64,000 bases of DNA, taken from assembly GCF_018771565.1 (NCBI RefSeq), contig NZ_CP076326.1, positions 1,302,001 through 1,366,000 of the forward strand. The letters run 5' to 3'. The first letter of the stretch is position 1; every line of letters starts with the position of its first letter. The notes below the pieces were generated by a model. The model ran no database searches, was not told the DNA's origin, and saw nothing but the letters and a program-made list of their open reading frames with translations. This DNA comes from Thermoflexus hugenholtzii (lineage in GTDB: Bacteria; Chloroflexota; Anaerolineae; Thermoflexales; Thermoflexaceae). The position numbers and the translations under genes are program-made. This document shows positions 17,758 to 25,567 of this stretch, in pieces.

Positions 17758-19011
17758 TCACGATGTGGGGGTTGGGGACGAAGGCGGCGGCATCGGGGTA
17801 GGCGTCGGAGTGCGAGTAGGGACCGGCGTGGAGGTTGGCTCGACGCGCGTCGTTGGGGTCGGGGAGGGCATCGAACCGCCCTGGGGCAAGACTATGGGAG
17901 TGGGGGTGATCCGCACCACCGGCGTTGGGGTAGCTTCCGTCGTGGGAACACCCCGCCCGGTGGAGAGATAGAGCCCCCAGCCTGTTGCTGCCAGGGCCAA
18001 CAGGAAGAACATGAGCAGATTCCGCCCCAAGGAGCGACCGGTTGGAGCCGGAGGCGGTGGGGAGGTCCGTTCCGGCTTGCCGTCCTCTTCCAGAAAGCGC
18101 CGATGCCAGGGCACCGCCTCGTTCAGCCGGCGGGCGACCAGGGAGGCCGTCGGCCGCCGCTCCGGATCCTTCGCCAGCATCTCGAAGATCAGATCGTCCA
18201 GGGGCGCCGGGGTTTCCCGGCGCAGCAGGGAAGGACGGGTGGGCATGCTCTTGCGGATGGCGCTGGTCAGCTGCTCGCGGCTCCGCCCCTCGAAGGGCAA
18301 ACGCCCGGTGACCATGCGATACAGCACCACCCCCAGGGCATAGATATCGGCCGGCCGAGGATCGGGACGGGCGGTGCCGCCCTTCTCCTGTTCGATCTGC
18401 TCCGGGGCCATGTAAAGCAGGGTTCCCGCCTCCAGCCCCCGCGCCCGCTGGCGCTGGGCCAGCCCGAAATCCACCAGCACCGCCTCGATGCCCTCCTGAA
18501 CCGGCCGTCGGAACAGGATGTTGTTGGGCTTGATGTCCCGGTGGGCGATGCCCCGGGCGTGAAGGTATTCCAGGGCCATGGCGACCTGGTAGCCGATCTC
18601 CACCGCCACCTCGATGGGCAGAGGCGAGCGCCGCTTGAGCAGTTCCTCCAGGCTTCCCCCCTCCAGCAGCTCCATCGCGAAATACCACTGTCCCGTCTCG
18701 GGGATGCGTTTGCTGTAAACCGCTCGCGGTCCCTCCTCCAGCGGATACAGCCGGACGATGTGAGGATGGTGAAGCTCGCGGAGGATCTCCACCTCTCCTT
18801 GCAGGGCCTCCTCATAGAAGGCCTGCTCGGCCGCTGTGCGCTCCGTATCCCCTCTTCCCCCCCGAGCCGCCTTTACAGGTCGAGAGACCTTCAGCACTAC
18901 CCGGGCCCCTCGTCGGGTGTCACGGGCGAGATACAGCACTCCCATCCCGCCTTCATGAAGCGGCCGCTCGATCTTAAAAACATCGATCCGTTCGGGAACC
19001 TCGATCGGCAT
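17758..19011 (-). CDS. Membrane Ser/Thr protein kinase (PknB-like)
   Basis: The N-terminal kinase domain shows the Gly-rich loop HEGGMG, the ATP-binding Lys in VVLKVS (K41), catalytic HRDIKPNN (157-164), DFGLAQ (181-186) and MAPEQ (201-205), so it looks active. A linker with PPPPAP leads to a transmembrane helix at about 331-350 and a Pro/Thr-rich exterior tail of about 65 residues; no PASTA repeats are visible. It is encoded between the VWA-FHA protein and the PP2C gene. The FHA proteins next door are the natural candidates for its phosphothreonine readers. Confidence 0.93.
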   Translation of the reverse strand: MPIEVPERIDVFKIERPLHEGGMGVLYLARDTRRGARVVLKVSRPVKAARGGRGDTERTAAEQAFYEEALQGEVEILRELHHPHIVRLYPLEEGPRAVYSKRIPETGQWYFAMELLEGGSLEELLKRRSPLPIEVAVEIGYQVAMALEYLHARGIAHRDIKPNNILFRRPVQEGIEAVLVDFGLAQRQRARGLEAGTLLYMAPEQIEQEKGGTARPDPRPADIYALGVVLYRMVTGRLPFEGRSREQLTSAIRKSMPTRPSLLRRETPAPLDDLIFEMLAKDPERRPTASLVARRLNEAVPWHRRFLEEDGKPERTSPPPPAPTGRSLGRNLLMFFLLALAATGWGLYLSTGRGVPTTEATPTPVVRITPTPIVLPQGGSMPSPTPTTRVEPTSTPVPTRTPTPTPMPPPSSPTPTS

Positions 19012-19051
19012 CTTACGCCTCCGTTAGGGAAAGTGCCGGCTTTTGAAGCCC

Positions 19052-21055
19052 TCACTGATCCGGCTCCTGGAACACTCGGGTCCGATCATCCGCCTCGGAG
19101 AAAGGTCGGGTTTCATCGCTGACTTCTCCCGGCGGAGGCGGGGGCGGCTGGACCGGCTTCTTGGTGGACTGGCCGATCTCCTCCTGATCCAGGCGCAGCC
19201 GGAAGTGCAGCTGCACGCGGCCCAGGTTGATGAGATCCCCATCCTGGAGGCGGGTGCCGTTGATGGGGACCTGCTCGTAGTTCACATAGGTGCCGCTGGT
19301 GCTTCCCTCGTCGTAAATGTAGAAGACCCCTTCCTCCATCTCCTCAATGCGGCAGTGCAGCCGGGAGACGGAGCGATCGTTGAAGACGATGTTGACCAGC
19401 GTCTCGTCCCGGCCCAGGCGAACATGGGTGCTGCGGATGGGGATGGTCCGCCGCTCCGCATCGCCTTCCACCACCACGAGCCAGGCGCGCGCCGGCTCGC
19501 CTCGGGCGGCCCCGGAGGGGAAGAAAGGCTCCGTGACCTCCTTGATGCGCTGCACGATGGGCTGGGTCATGGAGACAGCGGCCTCGCGCAACCGGGGGAC
19601 CCGTGTGAAGGCGATGATGGCGATCAACAGGGAGATCAGAGCCACCATGCACGAGACCAGCGGCAAGAGGTCCAGGATCCCCCGGCCGGCCGGGGTGGGC
19701 GCCACCTGCCGACGGATCAATGGTCCCTCCCCTGTGCTGAACAGACCCTGGCTGTCTTCCACGTCAACCCGCAGCGGATTATCGCCGCCGGGAGCCTGAG
19801 CCAGACTCACAACACCCTCGATCAGGATCTCCGAATCAGTGCGCTGATATGATGTCCTCTCGAAATGCACTGGGCTATCGCCGATCCGGACCTGTCGAAC
19901 GAGGAGATCGCAATTCTTGCATTGGTCGACCCGTCGGATACGTATGGTGATAGGCAAAGAAGGAACTTCGCTGGCCAAGATCGGGGAATCTATCCCTCCG
20001 CGTCCCTCCTCCTGGCCTTCCCACTGAATTTCCACCGCGGGAGGAGCCAGATGAATGGCATAGGACTCCCTCACCTCCATCAACTGCCCCCCGGCGTTCA
20101 GGCGCACACGGATCTCATGAGTGCCTCCCTGGCGAACCCGAGAGCGATAGCGCAAAGCCCAGACTCGTCCCCAGGAGGGAAGAGAACTATAAAACGAAGC
20201 TAGGGCTTCTTGATCCATCCCGTAGAGAAGCACCTGTCCTCCGGTCTGACCCGCAATGCGGCGAAGGTTCTGCATGGCCTGCTCGCTGCCCTTGCCTTGC
20301 GCCGGCCCGATCTGAATCGCATGGACCACAATGCGATGGCCAAACGCTCGATTTGTTACATCCGCCACCTGCTGATCGCTCAGGAAATCGATTCCATCGG
20401 AAAGCACGATCACAAATCCTGGCCGGCCTAAGGCATCTGGACGTTGAGCCAGGATGTCGATGGCCTTGCCCAGCAGATCGAAAAGAGGCGTCGCTTCCTT
20501 CCCCTTAGGCCGTTCCGGAAACTCAAACATCTGCAATCGATTCGAAACCTCGCCGCCATTTTTGGTCAATTCTTTCGGGCCAATGAAATCAATATTGTCT
20601 CCGATTGGGGCGATCAATGCAATCCGAGAGCTCTGATCCTTGGATTTTGCAATCTGACTAACGAACTCCCTGGCCTCCTCAAGCCGGGATTTGCCGGTAT
20701 AGCCGCGGGATCGGGGGCTGAGGATGCTCTGACTGGCATCCAGCAGGATGACGATGTCCGCGCCCTGGGAAACAGACTCCAGGATCTGATCCCCGCTGGG
20801 GATCTCCTGGCTATCCTCCAGCAGAGAATCAACCTTAATGGGTTGATTCGAGGGAAGCCCGGTGGAGAGATCCACCAGCTGGAAGAAAACCGTCACGGTG
20901 GGGAATTGCGTGACATCCACCCCGTATCCACGGACGGCGAGGATCCCTCTTTGGGCGGAGACGGGAGGAGCGAGGAGGATCAGGAACAGCCCCAGGCCGG
21001 CCAGGGCTCCGAGCGAAAGCGCCAGCGCCATCCGCATCCCATGCTTGCCCTTCAT
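19052..21055 (-). CDS. Transmembrane protein with outer VWA domain and inner FHA domain
   Basis: The ATG at 21055 overlaps the preceding stop (ATGA). The 667-residue product has a signal peptide (to about residue 34), a VWA domain with the metal site DASQS at 106-110 and LSDGID near 219, a beta-rich region, a transmembrane helix at about 459-484 and a cytoplasmic FHA domain at about 540-615 with RLGRDE, SRLHCRI and TSGTYVN. The acidic C-terminal tail has two TRPF/TRVF sites (Thr 649 and 659), typical of self- or partner-phosphorylated FHA substrates. It could couple events at the surface to the phosphothreonine circuit of the adjacent kinase and phosphatase. Confidence 0.88.
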   Translation of the reverse strand: MKGKHGMRMALALSLGALAGLGLFLILLAPPVSAQRGILAVRGYGVDVTQFPTVTVFFQLVDLSTGLPSNQPIKVDSLLEDSQEIPSGDQILESVSQGADIVILLDASQSILSPRSRGYTGKSRLEEAREFVSQIAKSKDQSSRIALIAPIGDNIDFIGPKELTKNGGEVSNRLQMFEFPERPKGKEATPLFDLLGKAIDILAQRPDALGRPGFVIVLSDGIDFLSDQQVADVTNRAFGHRIVVHAIQIGPAQGKGSEQAMQNLRRIAGQTGGQVLLYGMDQEALASFYSSLPSWGRVWALRYRSRVRQGGTHEIRVRLNAGGQLMEVRESYAIHLAPPAVEIQWEGQEEGRGGIDSPILASEVPSLPITIRIRRVDQCKNCDLLVRQVRIGDSPVHFERTSYQRTDSEILIEGVVSLAQAPGGDNPLRVDVEDSQGLFSTGEGPLIRRQVAPTPAGRGILDLLPLVSCMVALISLLIAIIAFTRVPRLREAAVSMTQPIVQRIKEVTEPFFPSGAARGEPARAWLVVVEGDAERRTIPIRSTHVRLGRDETLVNIVFNDRSVSRLHCRIEEMEEGVFYIYDEGSTSGTYVNYEQVPINGTRLQDGDLINLGRVQLHFRLRLDQEEIGQSTKKPVQPPPPPPGEVSDETRPFSEADDRTRVFQEPDQ

Positions 21056-22545
21056 GCGTTCTCCCTCCCCGGATGTTCGAAAGCAACCTGCAGCTCGACG
21101 TTTCCGATCCGCAACCGGGCCCCCTCCGGGAGACGGTAGGATCGATCCCGCTCCAGGGGGGCCCCGTCCATCCACGTCGTGTTCACCGTCTCGGGAAAGA
21201 CCCGGATCCACCATGCGCCATCCTCCAGCCACAGCCGGGCGTGTCGACGGGAAACGTAGCGCCCGGGATCCTCGGCGCTCAGGTCCACCTCCGGAGGGTT
21301 TCCCTCCCGGCCGGAGCGACCCAGGATCCCCTCGCGCTCCAGCCGGAAGATCCGGCCGGTGGAGGTTCGCAGCACCAGGATGGGGGGCCGGGCCAGGAGG
21401 GCCTCCACATGGGCCAGGAGCGCCTCCGCCTCCGGGTGCTGCGGCGCGCGGGCCAGCACCTCCCGAAGGATCTCCCGGGCCGCCTCAAGTTGCCCCCCTT
21501 CGATCCGCCGGCGGGCCTCCGTCACCTGCCGGGCGATCTCCTCCTGCAAGCGGGTTTTCTCGATCTCCTCCTTCAGCAGCATCGCCTCGGGATGGCTGGG
21601 CCGGAGACGCAGGATGCGGTCGACGTACTCCGCGGCCAGGTCCAGGGCCCGCAGCTCGTAGAGGGCCTGGGCCTCCGCGCGCCAGAAATCCAGCCAGAAA
21701 TTCATCCCCCATTCCCGCTCCTGAAGGACGGCCGCCAGAGCCTCCAGGGCGGCATCGGGATCCGGGAAACGGGCGCGCGGGTCCTTGTCCAGGGCGCGCA
21801 GGAGCCAGCGCTGGAAGGCCGGCGGCACATCGGAGCGCTGGAGGGGCGGGGGCGCCTGGCTGCGATGGGCCTCCCGCCGGCGGGCCGGATCATCATAGAT
21901 GAAAAGGGGCCGGCCCTCCAGGAGGTGGTAGCCGATGGCCGCCAGGGCATACAGATCCGTGGCGAACCCGGCCTCCTGGCCCTCGATCAGCTCCGGGGCC
22001 AGATAATCCGAAGTCCCCAGGGCGTCCCATGGGCTGACCCCCGGCTGGGTTCGATAGACCGCGCGGGCCAGCCCGGGATCGGTCACATAGAACCGGCCCC
22101 CTTCCCCCCGCACCAGATTGCTCAGCTTCAGGCCGCCATGGGGGGTTTGGACGCGGTGGATCGCCCGCAGGACGAGCAGGACCCGCCAGAGGCACTCGGC
22201 CACCTGGCCGAAGGACAGGCGGCCTCCCTCCTGCTGCAGGATCATATCGAAAGGCGTCGCCCGCTCGATCCACGGGTAAACGACGTAAAGGGCATCCTCA
22301 TCAGGATCATGCCCGACGGAGAGGGGAGCGACCAGATACGGATGGGAGAGATCCTTGAGGCGTCCTGTTAGATCCTCCAGGGCTCTCTCCACCCCCGCCC
22401 GATCCTGGATGAGAAAGGCATGGAGCACCTTCAGGGCGCGGAGATTCCCTCCCGCGTCCCGGGCCCGATACAGGATCCCCAGCTTCCCCTGGTGGACTTC
22501 TCGTTCGATCCGATAGGGGCCGATGCGCCGCCGCCGCATGTCCAT
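21052..22545 (-). CDS. Pseudokinase-TPR-FHA adaptor protein
   Basis: Residues 10-275 form a protein-kinase fold: the ATP-binding Lys (ALKV, K39) is kept, and the activation-segment APE (183-185) is present. The catalytic loop reads HGGLKLSN (136-143) in place of HRDxKxxN, so the catalytic Asp is missing, and DFG has become DPG (156-158). TPR-like helices follow (about 285-385), then an FHA domain (about 400-490) with LGRSG, YVSRRHARL and a modified NTTWMDG. There is no membrane helix. It lies between cpaE and the VWA-FHA gene, overlapping the latter. It most likely binds phosphothreonine partners as a scaffold rather than acting as an enzyme. Confidence 0.87.
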   Translation of the reverse strand: MDMRRRRIGPYRIEREVHQGKLGILYRARDAGGNLRALKVLHAFLIQDRAGVERALEDLTGRLKDLSHPYLVAPLSVGHDPDEDALYVVYPWIERATPFDMILQQEGGRLSFGQVAECLWRVLLVLRAIHRVQTPHGGLKLSNLVRGEGGRFYVTDPGLARAVYRTQPGVSPWDALGTSDYLAPELIEGQEAGFATDLYALAAIGYHLLEGRPLFIYDDPARRREAHRSQAPPPLQRSDVPPAFQRWLLRALDKDPRARFPDPDAALEALAAVLQEREWGMNFWLDFWRAEAQALYELRALDLAAEYVDRILRLRPSHPEAMLLKEEIEKTRLQEEIARQVTEARRRIEGGQLEAAREILREVLARAPQHPEAEALLAHVEALLARPPILVLRTSTGRIFRLEREGILGRSGREGNPPEVDLSAEDPGRYVSRRHARLWLEDGAWWIRVFPETVNTTWMDGAPLERDRSYRLPEGARLRIGNVELQVAFEHPGRENA

Positions 22546-22548
22546 CCC

Positions 22549-23910
22549 TCAACCCTGGCGAGACTTCGCGGAGCTGGCAGGGCGCCCCTGCGCCCCCCCT
22601 CCTTCCAGCGGGAACATCTGATTGGCCACCCGGCGGATGGCCTCCAGCAGCCCGGGGCGCCGCAGGACATCCGATGGCGCGCGGTCGTTGGCCATCCACG
22701 GATCCTCCGGGATCCCGGCCACCCAGCTGACCCCCTTCAACAGGCGCTGGATCGTATCCGGTCGGATCTCGCTGCGCCGCACGGCCCGATTCAGCACCAC
22801 CCCGATCTCCCCCGGCACGTGGTGACGGTGAAGCAGATCGATGGCCAGATGGGTCGCGCGCAAGGCCGCCAGGTCCGGCGTAAGCACCAGGACGATCCGA
22901 TCGGCCCGCTGGAGGGCCAGCAGGGTCAGGAAGTCCGCCGCCGGCGGGAGATCCAGGACCACATATCGGTAATACGTGCGCAGGTTGATGAGGAGATGGT
23001 GGAGGGCGGTGGCCAGGGCGTGCTCCACCCGCACGTGCTGGATGCAGCGCCGATTCACGTCCAGCAGGATCTCATCCTCCAGCGGCCGTCCATCCGAGAG
23101 CGCGCGGGCCAGCCGCTCCAAATCCGGGGCATCCTCCGGAGGCAGCCGGCTGAGCAGGAAGAGATCCCGCAGCATGCCCTGATGATCCTCCTCCCGGGGA
23201 GCGGCGAGGATGTCGAAGGAAAGCGATTCCCGGGCGCGGGTGATCAACGCGTCCACGATGGCGGGAGACCAGTGCTGAAAGTCCAGGCTCTCCAGCCAGG
23301 ACCGGGAGGTCGGGTGGCCGGTCAGGGTTTCGGTCATCCCGGCGTGCCAGTTGAGGTCCACGTAAACCACGCGCGCGGGCTCCGGGGTGGTCGCCAGGCG
23401 GTCCGCCAGGCCCAGGGCTAGGGTGGTCTTGCCGACTCCCCCTTTCAAGCTGAAAACCCCGACCACCTGGCCGGTCTCCCGCCGGGCCGCCGACACGCGG
23501 GCTCGCAGCAGATCCCGAACCCGCTCCATCGATTCGATCCAGCCCTGAAAGCGCATGGGCCGGGTCATCCGGAGGACATCATCGGCCCCCGAGGCCATGG
23601 CGCTGCGAAGATAGCGCGGATCATCGAAGAGGGCTTCGCTGACGATGAGGATCACGGCCACATGGGGCATCAGCTGGGAGATCTGCCGGCACGTGCTCAG
23701 CTCCGGAACCCCTCCCGCGTTCTCGGTGATCAGGACGATCTCCGGAGCGGGACGGACATGGGGCAGCAGCTGAAGGGCCTGATCGGGGTTCTGGAACGTG
23801 CGAACCAGATGGACCCTTCCGCTGTTTGTCAGGTACTCCCGGATCCCCTTTTCCCAGTCCGGGTCGCTGGTGATCAGAACAACCGGGATCAGATCCGTTC
23901 GCGGCTCCAT
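22549..23910 (-). CDS. cpaE: CpaE/TadZ pilus localisation ATPase
   Basis: The N-terminal ~135 residues resemble a receiver domain, but the usual phospho-acceptor position (in EIVLITENAGG) has no Asp, as in many TadZ proteins. The C-terminal half is a MinD/ParA-like ATPase with the deviant Walker A KGGVGKTT at 156-163, VYVDLNW near 190 and VVLDLPP further on. Family members place the Tad machine at a particular cell site. The gene sits right after cpaB, and GGGGAGGGG precedes its ATG. Confidence 0.9.
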   Translation of the reverse strand: MEPRTDLIPVVLITSDPDWEKGIREYLTNSGRVHLVRTFQNPDQALQLLPHVRPAPEIVLITENAGGVPELSTCRQISQLMPHVAVILIVSEALFDDPRYLRSAMASGADDVLRMTRPMRFQGWIESMERVRDLLRARVSAARRETGQVVGVFSLKGGVGKTTLALGLADRLATTPEPARVVYVDLNWHAGMTETLTGHPTSRSWLESLDFQHWSPAIVDALITRARESLSFDILAAPREEDHQGMLRDLFLLSRLPPEDAPDLERLARALSDGRPLEDEILLDVNRRCIQHVRVEHALATALHHLLINLRTYYRYVVLDLPPAADFLTLLALQRADRIVLVLTPDLAALRATHLAIDLLHRHHVPGEIGVVLNRAVRRSEIRPDTIQRLLKGVSWVAGIPEDPWMANDRAPSDVLRRPGLLEAIRRVANQMFPLEGGGAQGRPASSAKSRQG

Positions 23911-23954
23911 CAGGGCCCCTCCCCCTGGGAGATCTCTCGCTCGGGTCTGTCCGC

Positions 23955-24689
23955 CTATGGTCCGATGGCCCGGCTCCGGTCAATCAGGATGGGCGGCTCC
24001 TCCTTCTCGTCCCCGAACCGACGCAGGACGAACCGGATCTCCTTGGCGAAGTTGCGCATGTAAGTGAGCCGGGCCGCCTCCTCAAGGCTGAGATCCAGGA
24101 TGATCACCATGTCCGGGGCCAGCTGGCCGCTGGGGAGAAGCCGGCCGATGGTGGCGCCGGTCAGCTCTCCCTCCCGCGGGAGCAGGTTGCTCACCGCCAG
24201 TACCCGGATGTTCTGGAGCATCACCACCGTCTGCCCTCCGCCGTCGGCCCCTCCTTCCATGGAGACCAGAACATCCACCCGGTTGCCCGGGCGGATCAGG
24301 CCGGAGAGGCCGGTCTCCGAGTTCACGCTGATGGCCACCGCCCGCCGCCCCGGCTCCAGCCCCAGATTGCGATCCAGCATGCTCCAGGCGAGGACGGAAT
24401 CCTTCGGGATCGGGACCATCACCACCCATCCGTCCAGATCCTCATCCGCCTTCACCAGCCCCTGGAGCCGGTTGAAGTAGTAAACCGGGAGCCGGGTGCG
24501 CCGGAAGTATTCCCCGATGTTGTCCCGACGGAGGACGGTGAACTGAGGGACTTCCTTCTGGGCCACCAGCACCTCCAGCTGCTCCCCCGTCACCTGCGCG
24601 GCCTGCTGCACGATCCCAAAGCCGATCCCCACCGTCACCAGCCCGACCACCAGCGCCGCCCCCGTCAAAATCCAGGCCGTCCGCCGCAT
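23955..24689 (-). CDS. cpaB: CpaB/RcpC pilus assembly protein with SAF domain
   Basis: The 244-residue protein has one N-terminal membrane helix (about residues 6-28) followed by an SAF-type domain (VLVAQKEVPQFTVL) and the RcpC region (RPGNRVDVLVS). A GGGAGGGGAG ribosome site lies before the ATG. In diderms CpaB works with the secretin; here no secretin gene (cpaC/rcpA) is visible, which agrees with a single-membrane cell. It is the first gene of the Tad operon, and a candidate promoter lies about 70 bases upstream. Confidence 0.9.
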   Translation of the reverse strand: MRRTAWILTGAALVVGLVTVGIGFGIVQQAAQVTGEQLEVLVAQKEVPQFTVLRRDNIGEYFRRTRLPVYYFNRLQGLVKADEDLDGWVVMVPIPKDSVLAWSMLDRNLGLEPGRRAVAISVNSETGLSGLIRPGNRVDVLVSMEGGADGGGQTVVMLQNIRVLAVSNLLPREGELTGATIGRLLPSGQLAPDMVIILDLSLEEAARLTYMRNFAKEIRFVLRRFGDEKEEPPILIDRSRAIGP

Positions 24690-25214
24690 TCGAGCTCCCC
24701 TCCCGATTCACAGAGGTGATAAAACACCCGAAAGCCCCTCCGTAGATCACCTTTGTGTGCCTTATCTAAACTCATCAAACCTGCTCATCAACCTTCGCTC
24801 TCATCGCAGCCATATTAATCGATCGCTAGGAACAAACTGTGAACAGATCCCTTTGCTCACCATGATATTCAGCCTGGAGGTGTCAGGCAAGTCAGGTCAA
24901 ACCATGGAGTATGCCCCGATTGGGTTGGGCAGAGCCGTCTATCCTTTCTACCTGGGGAATGAGGACTCTGGGATGGGCGACCACAATACGCTTGCCCGTC
25001 CCCGCTCGAGCGGAAGTAACGGACTCCGGCGCGCCGCTCCGCCCCTGTCCACCACGTTCCCGAAAGGCCGTTGGGAAAGAGCGGACGCTTCCCGCGCATA
25101 CGAGCTTTCTGCTGAGCCGCTTGCGATTCGGCTCCCTCTCAGGCTCTGTCCACAGGCTGCAGGCCGTCCGGTGACATGCCTCCGACAGGACTCCAGGGTG
25201 TTCAGCCGGCGGCC
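24690..25214. other. 525-base intergenic region upstream of the Tad operon
   Basis: No convincing gene is seen on either strand. The first 150 bases (left side) are AT-richer than the surroundings and hold the candidate operon promoter. The right part is GC-rich and can form hairpins, such as the six-base stem GAGCCG/CGGCTC near 25113-25133. It does not show the signature cores of RNase P RNA, tmRNA or SRP RNA that I would recognise. A structured small RNA remains possible but unproven. Confidence 0.4.
24763..24791 (-). promoter_or_regulatory. Candidate promoter of the Tad operon
   Basis: On the minus strand TTGATG is followed after 17 bases by TAGATA, about 75 bases before the cpaB start. 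The spacer contains a near repeat of the -35 neighbourhood (GGTTGATGAG, GGTTTGATGAG), which could be an operator. Matches to the sigma-70 consensus are only moderate. Confidence 0.35.
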
Positions 25215-25502
25215 TTAGCCCTTCACCCGCCGGATGAACTCCTCGATGGGGATGGCCGGCAACGTCATGATCTTCACGCTGCCCCGCGCGGCCAGCTCTA
25301 CCGAGACGCGGGCCACCGTCTCGTTGTCAGGGGCTTCCACGATGTTCACGAAATCATACGGCCCCAGCACCGCATACTGGGCCAGGACCTTCACCCCCAT
25401 CGCCTCCACCTCGCGGTTGACCTCCAGGATCCGCTCGGGGCGCTCCCGGATCGTCTCCGCCCCATCGCCCGTCAACGTGCTGAGCATGATATAGATCGCC
25501 AT
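25215..25502 (-). CDS. GYD-domain protein
   Basis: This 95-residue protein belongs to the small GYD family, named for a Gly-Tyr-Asp motif that appears here as LGPYDFVNIVEAP. Members are ferredoxin-like-fold proteins of unknown function, often about 95-105 residues. The ATG at 25502 has GAAAGGAGGGAGGCC before it, so the longer open frame upstream, which overlaps the next gene, is rejected. No partner gene suggests a function. Confidence 0.85.
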   Translation of the reverse strand: MAIYIMLSTLTGDGAETIRERPERILEVNREVEAMGVKVLAQYAVLGPYDFVNIVEAPDNETVARVSVELAARGSVKIMTLPAIPIEEFIRRVKG

Positions 25503-25567
25503 GGCCTCCCTCCTTTCTGGACCAGAGGGGGATCTTCCACCACACCAGCCCTCCGAACGACCAACCG

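Noticed and set aside
24690-25214. tmRNA, RNase P RNA or SRP RNA in the intergenic region
   Set aside because: None of the conserved cores I know for these RNAs could be found on either strand.
24757-25218. Possible 153-residue gene on the plus strand
   Set aside because: No ribosome site, no domain and no codon pattern like the neighbours; treated as gene-free.
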